Assembly: GCA_009924135.1 (NCBI GenBank)
Contig: RFSE01000037.1
Location: forward strand, 1-38,872
DNA from: Pseudomonadota bacterium
Lineage (GTDB): Bacteria > Verrucomicrobiota > Verrucomicrobiia > Limisphaerales > SXTU01
Direction: 5' to 3'
DNA length: 38,872 bases
Below, piece after piece: positions 32,959 through 38,872 of the stretch (the stretch's first letter is position 1; every line of letters begins with the position of its first letter). Under the pieces are notes generated by a model. That model did not search any database. It saw only the letters and a list, made by a program, of their open reading frames with translations, and was not told the origin of the DNA. The position numbers were made by a program, and so were the translations under genes.

Positions 32959-34107
32959 ATGAACATGTTCCCGGACAACTCAATCGGCTGGCTCATCGCC
33001 GCCGGTTTTCTCGTGTTCTTGATATTCCTCGTTCGCGAGGCGCAGCGCATCGCTGCCAAACCCTATCGCTGGCTTGAACGCGCCCGCGTGCTGCTCACCG
33101 TGATGGACGCCGGGCTGCAAAAGGGCGGCAGCGCGGAACGGGCCATCATCGAACTCAGCCGCCGGCATGAACAAACACTCGGCAAGGAACTGCATCAACT
33201 CGCTGCCCGCTTGCAAAAGGGCGTTCCGCTGGGCGAAGCCCTCGACCAGGTGCCCGGCCTGCTGCCGGCAAACGTGCTGGGCGTCGTCAAGATCGGCCTG
33301 CAAATCCGCGACCTCCCGCGCGTGCTGCCCGCCGCCCGGCATCTGCTCGACGAATTGTGCCGGGCGCAGCGCGACGCGAGCGGCGACATGAGCGCCGTGG
33401 CCTGCGTCACCACGATTGTCCTGTTGGGAATTTCCTTTGTTCTGACCGTGACCGTGTTTCCCAAGTTCGCCGAACTGTCCGAAGCTTACGAAGTCCCCCT
33501 GCCCTGGCTGGCCACCACGTTCATGAGTCATCGCGAGGGATGGTTTATCGGCCTGGGGGTCTGGCTGATTTTCATCGCCGTGGCCAGTTGTCTTTTCCTC
33601 GGCGGCCCGCAGCACACCGCGTGGTTGACCAACACCTTTCCCCGGCTGACAAACTGGATTACGAACCGTTTCCCCTGGCAGCGCTGCCGGATGCAGCGCG
33701 ATTATTCACTGCTGCTGGCACTGCTGCTGGATGCGAAGGTGCCCGAGGAACTGGCGGTGGACACCGCCGCCCGCTTGGGCGGAAACGCCTTCTGGCGAAC
33801 GCGAGCCGAACTGGTCATCGCGGATTTGCGCGCGGGCATCTGGCTGCCTGAAGCCGTGCGGCATCTTGATGACACCGGCGAAATGGAATGGCGCACGCAA
33901 TTTTCCCGGGCCCTGCTCAAGCCGCTGCTACCCGCTTTGGCCGGCTGGCACGAATCGCTGGAAACGCAGGCCTTCCGGTTGGAACGGGTCGCGTGCGACG
34001 CCACCAACGTACTGTTCATACTCGGCTGCGGAGCGGGCGTGGGCCTGGTATGCGTGACCATGTTCAATTTGCTCATCAACCTCATGGAGGGAGTGATGTT
34101 ATGGTAA
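32959..34107 (+). CDS. GspF/PilC-like inner-membrane platform protein, second copy (divergent)
   Basis: A 382-residue protein with an N-terminal membrane helix (about 9-25), absent in the first copy. A T2SSF-like domain follows (LLTVMDAGLQKGGSAERAI, then ARLQKGVPLGEALDQVPGLLP), then membrane helices near 145-165 and 190-215, and a second helical domain (YSLLLALLLDAKVPEELAVDTAARL) with a C-terminal helix. It is diverged from the first copy and may be a partner with it in a heteromeric platform. Its last 7 nt overlap the next gene. Confidence 0.8.
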   Translation: MNMFPDNSIGWLIAAGFLVFLIFLVREAQRIAAKPYRWLERARVLLTVMDAGLQKGGSAERAIIELSRRHEQTLGKELHQLAARLQKGVPLGEALDQVPGLLPANVLGVVKIGLQIRDLPRVLPAARHLLDELCRAQRDASGDMSAVACVTTIVLLGISFVLTVTVFPKFAELSEAYEVPLPWLATTFMSHREGWFIGLGVWLIFIAVASCLFLGGPQHTAWLTNTFPRLTNWITNRFPWQRCRMQRDYSLLLALLLDAKVPEELAVDTAARLGGNAFWRTRAELVIADLRAGIWLPEAVRHLDDTGEMEWRTQFSRALLKPLLPALAGWHESLETQAFRLERVACDATNVLFILGCGAGVGLVCVTMFNLLINLMEGVMLW

Positions 34108-34481
34108 CATTCCGGCGCTCTTCCTCTCAGGCTCGCCGCGGTGCCGCCATGGCCGACATGCTTTGTGCACTCGGTCTGGTTACGGCAATAATGCTGCCGC
34201 TCAGCTTCAGCTTCTACGGGGAACAAAAGCTGCTCCGCAGTCATTACCACCACGCCGTCGCGATGGAGATCGTGGACGGCGAGATGGAAATCCTCGTGGC
34301 GGGCGAATGGCAGGCGATGCCGGAGGGCACCCAGGCGTATGCTGTCAAAGCGGGTGCGACAAAGAGCCTGCCTCCCGGCAAGTTCACCCTCACCCGCACG
34401 GGCAAAGCGTTGCGGCTCGAATGGGTGCCCGACAAGGGTGGCAGCGGCGGCAAGGTCGTACGGGAGGCGGTGGCCAGATGA
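34101..34481 (+). CDS. Prepilin-like protein, minor pseudopilin candidate
   Basis: A 126-residue protein whose start (ATG 34101) overlaps the preceding gene by 7 nt; GGAGGG lies upstream at a suitable distance. The N-terminus is a basic leader SSSQARRG followed by AAMADMLCALGLVTAIMLPLSF, a type IV prepilin-like segment: cleavage after Gly and an acidic residue (Asp) at +5 where Glu is usual. The rest is a small soluble beta domain. The class (GspH/I-like) cannot be fixed. ATGA overlap with the next gene shows translational coupling. Confidence 0.7.
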   Translation: MVTFRRSSSQARRGAAMADMLCALGLVTAIMLPLSFSFYGEQKLLRSHYHHAVAMEIVDGEMEILVAGEWQAMPEGTQAYAVKAGATKSLPPGKFTLTRTGKALRLEWVPDKGGSGGKVVREAVAR

Positions 34482-35053
34482 AGTTTCGCGTTTCAAGTTT
34501 TGCGTTTCGAGTTGGCCATGCGGACATGCGCCGGCAAACGCCCGCCCTTCAACCTTCAACCTTCAACCTTCATCCTTGTTTGGCTTTCACACTCATTGAA
34601 TGCCTCGTCTGGGTGGCCATGCTCGCAATGATATTCGGGTTCATCCTCCAGCTTTTCTTCTCCGGCCGCGCGGGAGCGGACGGACTCCGCCGGAATGCCG
34701 ACGACATCACCCGCGCGCTCCACGCCGGCGAACGCTGGCGCGAGGACGTGCGTACCGCCACCGCCCCGCCGCGTCTGATCGAGCAGGATGGACACCGTCA
34801 GTTGGTCGTCCAGACTGGCACGAACGTAATCGCCTACGCCTTTTTTGAGGACACCGTCTGGCGTCGCCCGCAAACGAATCAGGCGTGGCAACCGGCGCTC
34901 GTCCGGGTGAAAGCTTCGCGCATGGAAGCTGATCCCCGCGAGCGCATCACTGCCTGGCGATGGGAACTTGAGCTGCAAGCGAAAGACCCGAAGAAGCGCG
35001 TCACCCCGCTCTTCACCTTCCTTGCCGCCACACCAAAGGAACCCCGGCCATGA
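34478..35053 (+). CDS. Prepilin-like protein, GspJ/I-type pseudopilin candidate
   Basis: A 191-residue protein whose ATG overlaps the previous stop (ATGA). The prepilin motif AFTLIECLVWVAMLAMIFGFI has Glu at +5 and a long hydrophobic helix, with Ala instead of the usual Gly at -1. The leader is unusually long (about 36 residues), because its first 90 nt consist of dispersed short repeats (GTTTCAAG-type units at 34482-34513 and CTTCAACC units at 34547-34573). The C-terminal part is a soluble domain with RWREDVRTA, resembling the minor pseudopilin GspJ. The next gene overlaps by ATGA. Confidence 0.8.
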   Translation: MKFRVSSFAFRVGHADMRRQTPALQPSTFNLHPCLAFTLIECLVWVAMLAMIFGFILQLFFSGRAGADGLRRNADDITRALHAGERWREDVRTATAPPRLIEQDGHRQLVVQTGTNVIAYAFFEDTVWRRPQTNQAWQPALVRVKASRMEADPRERITAWRWELELQAKDPKKRVTPLFTFLAATPKEPRP

Positions 35054-35274
35054 AACTCCTGCCCACCGCAAAACGCAAAGCCTGGAACGTAAAATGGGAG
35101 GCCGGCTCCGCCACCGTGCTGGTATTCGCGCTCGTGGTTATCCTCGTGGCGATTCTTGCCAGCAACCAGTTTGTCCTCCACAACCTCAAACGGGAGTTGA
35201 AACTCATCGAGCAGCAGCAACTCAAGAAATACCATCCGCCCGTCCGCTCCAGACCGGCCACTCCACCGCCGTGA
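35050..35274 (+). CDS. Small single-helix membrane protein of the secretion operon
   Basis: A 74-residue protein. A basic N-terminus (KRKAWNVKWEAGSA) precedes one membrane helix (about 21-41, TVLVFALVVILVAILASNQF), then a charged helix and a Pro-rich tail. Its start overlaps the preceding stop (ATGA) and its stop overlaps the GTG of the next gene (GTGA). Type II systems often carry GspK or small anchors here; the GSATVLVFALVVILV segment recalls the start of GspK, but the rest is missing. Not assigned to a known family. Confidence 0.65.
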   Translation: MKLLPTAKRKAWNVKWEAGSATVLVFALVVILVAILASNQFVLHNLKRELKLIEQQQLKKYHPPVRSRPATPPP

Positions 35275-36164
35275 CCCGAGTCTTGCCAGCCCCCGTTTCC
35301 CGCCGCACCTTCCTCGGCACCACGCTCCTGGCAGGCGCGGCGGCGCACGCCGCGGAATCCGGCCGCGTCACGGCTCTGCCCTCCCCGACCCATGCCCGCC
35401 GGCCGCAGCCCCCTTATCGCGTCTGGTTCCAGCCGCGCCTCTGGCATCGGGACACTGATCTTTATGCGCACATGACCATCGACGCCAGCGGCTGGCTGGA
35501 TTCACAACTCGCCGAGACCGCCGGGATCACCGCGCTGGATTGGGCCTACGGCCTTAACCACCCCGACACGAAAGGCCCGGAGTATTGGAGCCACGCCTGC
35601 TCTGTTGCCGGTCGCTCGCACCCGCGCAAAGCTACCGCACCCAAGTTTATCGCCGCCGGCATCGCCCTGGACGAGTGGGTGCCGCCCGCCCAGCCCGACA
35701 ACGAAAAGTGGCTGGGCGAGGGCCTTCGCGCCGGACGCAAGGCGAACCCCGAGGTCTTCACCGCCATCTGGAGCACCGAGCCGACGCCCGCCTTGTTTGA
35801 ACTGGCCCGCGACGGCACCGTGGACCTCATCATTGTCGAAGGCTATACGCACAGCGTGAAGCCCGGTCATAGCACAAGCTGGGAGGGCGCGCTTCGTCGG
35901 CTCGAGAAGTTTTCGGAGGCGAAGGTGCTGGAGAAAACGATTTTCAGCTTCGGTCACATCACGGCCGAGAAGAACCATCGCGGCGAGCCGTTGAAACAGA
36001 AGTGGCTGCGTGAACGGGCCGAGGAACTCAAGCACCGCTTCCCCGCCATGCCCGGCATCGCCTTCTTCCAGCCCGACTGCCCGGACACCCCCGAGCAACG
36101 CACCCTCCTGCGCTTCTGTGACCGCCTCAGCGCCGAACTCTGGCCGGGACCGCAAAGGGACTGA
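35271..36164 (+). CDS. Tat-signal secreted protein of unknown function, coupled to the secretion operon
   Basis: From the GTG at 35271 (GTGA overlap with the previous stop) the product has 297 residues. Residues 10-27, SRRTFLGTTLLAGAAAHA, are a twin-arginine signal ending in an Ala cleavage site. The mature part has repeating strand/helix units with motifs such as IVEGYTHSV and FFQPDCPD, compatible with a TIM-barrel glycosidase-like fold, though I do not recognise the family. Translational coupling to a pseudopilus operon makes it a candidate cargo: fold in the cytosol, export by Tat, then leave through the secretion machine. This is inference. Confidence 0.7.
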   Translation: MTRVLPAPVSRRTFLGTTLLAGAAAHAAESGRVTALPSPTHARRPQPPYRVWFQPRLWHRDTDLYAHMTIDASGWLDSQLAETAGITALDWAYGLNHPDTKGPEYWSHACSVAGRSHPRKATAPKFIAAGIALDEWVPPAQPDNEKWLGEGLRAGRKANPEVFTAIWSTEPTPALFELARDGTVDLIIVEGYTHSVKPGHSTSWEGALRRLEKFSEAKVLEKTIFSFGHITAEKNHRGEPLKQKWLRERAEELKHRFPAMPGIAFFQPDCPDTPEQRTLLRFCDRLSAELWPGPQRD

Positions 36165-36183
36165 GCTGGAAGGTTCTTTTTCG

Positions 36184-36293
36184 GCCACAAAGAAGCACAA
36201 AAAGCACAAAAACAAGCCGTGGGAGCGGCTCAGGTTAGCGCGCGGGAACTCTGTGAGGCTGCATTCTTTGTGTCCTTTGCGCTCTCTTGCGGC
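36184..36293. repeat. Inverted repeat with CACAAAAAG units
   Basis: Arm 36184-36210 (GCCACAAAGAAGCACAAA...) pairs imperfectly with 36264-36293 (TTCTTTGTGTCCTTTGCG... ending GGC). It lies between the operon end and the tRNA gene. Confidence 0.65.
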
Positions 36294-36329
36294 AATTCGA
36301 TTGGGGTTTCCACATGCCAGTGGGAAGAC

Positions 36330-36417
<88 letters not shown>

Positions 36418-36892
36418 AACCGTTCAACTACAACGACTGGCGTCGTTGAAAATGGATGCGTCTTGACGCGTCAAAACCGCAGTGGAAACGGCGTGCTGCA
36501 AACCAGCCCGCTGCTGCCATCCGCGACGTATTTTGCGAGGATTCGGGTCCGGGGCAAGCTGATTCGCCAGTCACTCAAGCCAGTGCGGGTGTCTTTGGCG
36601 CCGGCGCTTGCGCGCTTGATGCCCTGAAGTGTCCGTCAAACCGCATCACGCGATTGGCTGGAACCGGAGAAATGACAAACCTCCTTTCTGGTCCCTATTG
36701 AACAATCGCTCCCGCCAACAGTCCGACCCTCCCAATGAAGCCGAACACTCGGACGCCGGCACCAACCCTGGCCAGGAGCCTGACCTGCCAGATGGCAGAG
36801 GAGGGCATGTGCCGGATCGGGAAAACGGGGAGATCGAACAAGGCCGCATGGATGCCGAAATTGAAAACCGTCACAATGGAGAAGCCCAGGCG
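36418..36892. other. Gene-poor stretch after the tRNA
   Basis: No gene is supported. In-frame codons continuous with the next gene exist from 36629, but they encode a polar low-complexity segment before any signal peptide, so the start at 36893 is preferred. No strong hairpin or promoter stands out. Confidence 0.5.
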
Positions 36893-37684
36893 ATGAATGC
36901 GATCCGCTCAATCGTTGCCACTCCAAGCAGGCGTTTGATCGGCAAACGGAGGGCAGGCTTTGGTTTGCCGTTGGCGTTCGCTCTTTTGTCAATGGGCTGG
37001 GTTTCCGCCGAAGTCATCTGGCGAGGCGATTTCGAAACCGGCACCACGGAGCAATGGCGCGGCGCACCGAAAGGCGAGCATATCAAGATTGTCCAAACGC
37101 CCGTGCGCGCGGGGAAATTCGCCTTGCGCATCGACGGCAGCAACGCCGCCCGCAGGGGAGATCTCGACCGCATCGAGTTCCAGCACCAACCCACCGGCCG
37201 TGGCACATCCGAGGGCACGGAACGCTATTTCGGCTGGAGCGTCTTCCTGCCGGAAAAGTTCACTGACGGCCAGCATTCGATCGGTTACTTCGAAACCCGC
37301 AACAGCTGGACCCGCCTCATGGCATTCGACGTTCGCGGCGAGGACATTTTGTTCACCACCCGGGTGCCCTACGCCCGGCGTTGGGACGGGAAAGGAAAGC
37401 TTACCCCGGGGCGCTGGCACGACTTTGCGGTTCACGTCTTGTGGTCCCGCGATGCAGCCAAGGGTTTCGTCGAAGTATGGTTCGACGGCGAAAAAGTGGT
37501 GCCGCTCGTGAACACGGCCACGCTGCGCGACGAAAACCCGGCCTTTTTCCAGATCGGATTCTTTCGCGCCACCAGCGATGCGCCCGAGACGCTCATCATC
37601 GACCACATCATCGAGGCGACGACGCTGGCAGAAGTCACCCCGCCTCCGCTCCCAGTTGGAGGCCAACCGGCCAACGCGAAATAG
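36893..37684 (+). CDS. Secreted polysaccharide lyase/lectin-fold protein (heparin lyase I-like)
   Basis: From ATG at 36893 the protein has 263 residues. A basic N-terminus with a hydrophobic core (LPLAFALLSMGWVSA) is a signal peptide. The mature protein has the jelly-roll pattern of polysaccharide lyases of the PL13/PL20 type: GDFETGTTEQW, then ERYFGWSVFLPEKF, followed by WHDFAVHVLWS and VEVWFDGEKV and a final IDHIIEAT strand. Such proteins bind or cleave acidic polysaccharides (for example glucuronan or heparin-like chains). Catalytic residues cannot be fixed by eye. Confidence 0.78.
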   Translation: MNAIRSIVATPSRRLIGKRRAGFGLPLAFALLSMGWVSAEVIWRGDFETGTTEQWRGAPKGEHIKIVQTPVRAGKFALRIDGSNAARRGDLDRIEFQHQPTGRGTSEGTERYFGWSVFLPEKFTDGQHSIGYFETRNSWTRLMAFDVRGEDILFTTRVPYARRWDGKGKLTPGRWHDFAVHVLWSRDAAKGFVEVWFDGEKVVPLVNTATLRDENPAFFQIGFFRATSDAPETLIIDHIIEATTLAEVTPPPLPVGGQPANAK

Positions 37685-37772
37685 GGGCCGTGCCCGCTGG
37701 CGCACGCGATAAATTCCTCCGGCCACCGGAGCGTGAGTTGCAATTCACCGGAGAACTGTTAGTTGAGGACCC

Positions 37773-38774
37773 ATGAAACTGGTTTTACATACGGTACGGT
37801 GGCTGCTCGTGGCGTCGGTGGTGGGCGGGGCCGGCGGATCGATCCACCACGTGGCTGGTGCCGAGCCCGCTGCCGTTGCCGGTACACAGGTCCTCAAATG
37901 GAAGGACGGCAAGCAGGCGGTCTTTCTGCTCGCCTTCGACGACAGCGCCCCTAGCCAGTTGCGGAATGTCATACCTGAACTGGAGAAGCGGAAGCTGGCC
38001 GGGACATTCTACCTGGTCACGGGCAACGGCCTCTACCTCAACCTCCGGCCGAAATGGGAAGCTGCGGCCAAGAGCACCAGCGTGGTAATCGCCAACCATA
38101 CCTTCACCCACAAAGGCGCGACCAACGTGGCGGACTTGGACCGGGAGCTGGGAAAAGGCAACGAGGTCATTTACGCGCTGCACCCGGAGCGCAAGCAGCC
38201 GCGTCTGGTGGGCTTCGGCAAGCCGGGCGGTGTCCCCTGGACCGTGAGCAAGGAAGAGGTGCAGGCCGCGCTGGAAAAACATCACCTGGTTGACCGCCCG
38301 CCTTTCTATGGCCCGCCGATGCATTACAAGTCCGCCGCGGAGATGGTGGCCGCCGTGGATGCTGCCATCCAGAAGGGCGACATGGGGCACATGGATTTTC
38401 ACGGCGTGGGCGGCGACTGGCTGGTGACGCCGACGGAATGGTTCACGGCCCTGCTCGACAAACTGGAGGCCAGCCAGGACCGGGTATGGATCACCGATGT
38501 CGTCTCCTGGCATCAATACGTGACCGAACGGCGCACCGCCGAACTCAAGCAGCTCCCGTCCGACGCTGGCATTTTCCGGCTGGAACTGTCGTGCCAGGCT
38601 GATCCTGCGTTCTACGACCTGCCGCTGACCCTTTCGACCCAAGTCCCCGCCGACTGGAAGAAGGTTTCCGTGACCCAGGGCAAGAACTCCGCCGTGGCAC
38701 TTGTACGGAATGGGCAGGCGCAATACGCCGCCACGCCCGGCGGCGGCCCGATTACTTTGCAACGGTCCGAGTAA
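37773..38774 (+). CDS. Secreted polysaccharide deacetylase-like protein (NodB homology)
   Basis: A 333-residue protein with a signal peptide (about 1-30, ending HHVAGA). The NodB motifs are visible: LAFDDSAP (first Asp pair, 56-57) and the metal-binding His pair in NHTFTHKG (His109 and His113). The later motifs are less clear (RLVGFGKPGGVPW could carry motif 3; MDFHGVGGD carries a further His). It would remove N- or O-acetyl groups from a cell wall or external polysaccharide, fitting with the sialate esterase and lyase-like genes in this window. GAGG before the ATG is a possible ribosome binding site. Confidence 0.85.
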   Translation: MKLVLHTVRWLLVASVVGGAGGSIHHVAGAEPAAVAGTQVLKWKDGKQAVFLLAFDDSAPSQLRNVIPELEKRKLAGTFYLVTGNGLYLNLRPKWEAAAKSTSVVIANHTFTHKGATNVADLDRELGKGNEVIYALHPERKQPRLVGFGKPGGVPWTVSKEEVQAALEKHHLVDRPPFYGPPMHYKSAAEMVAAVDAAIQKGDMGHMDFHGVGGDWLVTPTEWFTALLDKLEASQDRVWITDVVSWHQYVTERRTAELKQLPSDAGIFRLELSCQADPAFYDLPLTLSTQVPADWKKVSVTQGKNSAVALVRNGQAQYAATPGGGPITLQRSE

Positions 38775-38872
38775 TACCAACTACTGGAATACTCTGGTCG
38801 AATCCCCGATTTGAACCAACGAACAGTTTCTCCCAATTATCCTGACAGAAGCTCGGTTCATGGAGCGGGGCG

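Noticed and set aside
36418-36892. Genomic island attachment site next to tRNA-Ser
   Set aside because: No integrase gene and no second copy of the tRNA 3' end can be seen in the window.

Overview
The window looks like a chromosomal piece of a GC-rich member of the Verrucomicrobia (PVC superphylum), probably near the Pedosphaera/Limisphaera lineages. This is inferred from gene content: a very long membrane-bound dehydrogenase with HEAT-like repeats and a C-terminal heme c domain of the type restricted largely to Planctomycetes and Verrucomicrobia, a secreted sialate O-acetylesterase, secreted propeller and lyase-like proteins, and many intergenic inverted repeats. No 16S rRNA or phylogenetic marker is present, so the assignment rests on these families. 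Few genes have a clear Shine-Dalgarno sequence and several start with GTG.

Left part (1-5.3 kb): the end of a Sel1-repeat protein is followed by two small AT-richer genes whose borders look like integron gene cassettes (attC-like core sites, stop codons inside the 7-bp box, an imperfect palindrome between the genes), but no integrase is in view. Next come a four-helix membrane protein, a degenerate nucleotide-cyclase-like protein and a convergent YaeQ gene. From 5.4 to 9.4 kb there are an L,D-transpeptidase, a beta-CASP metallo-beta-lactamase nuclease, a DUF309 protein and a NIL-domain protein, separated by several palindromic repeats.

The most striking locus is 9.06-11.85 kb on the minus strand. 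A SAM-I riboswitch with its own attenuator terminator stands before a threonine-synthase-like PLP enzyme, a ThiS/MoaD-type sulfur carrier ending in GG, a DUF3592 membrane protein and a NIL-domain protein. SAM control fits methionine or homocysteine supply better than threonine supply. The set suggests sulfur transfer from a carrier-protein thiocarboxylate onto phosphohomoserine, by analogy with CysM/CysO in cysteine synthesis.

From 12 to 18.2 kb, mostly on the minus strand, lie a secreted propeller, a nucleoside-permease-like MFS transporter, three small co-directional genes (two translationally coupled and both frameshifted), a class 3 lipase and a broken chimeric transposase. From 18.3 to 30.7 kb lie catabolic and envelope genes: a semialdehyde dehydrogenase, a GH114/TM1410-like protein, a Tm-1-like protein, the PVC dehydrogenase (with a 90-bp palindromic repeat inserted in frame), a sialate O-acetylesterase, an ankyrin protein, an SDR oxidoreductase and a TauE/SafE permease.

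From 30.7 to 36.2 kb is a compact operon for a reduced type II secretion/type IV pilus-like machine: a short GspE-like ATPase, two GspF-like proteins, two pseudopilin-like proteins and a small membrane protein, coupled by ATGA/GTGA overlaps to a Tat-signal protein that could be its cargo. A tRNA-Ser(GGA), a lyase-like lectin-fold protein and a polysaccharide deacetylase-like protein close the window.
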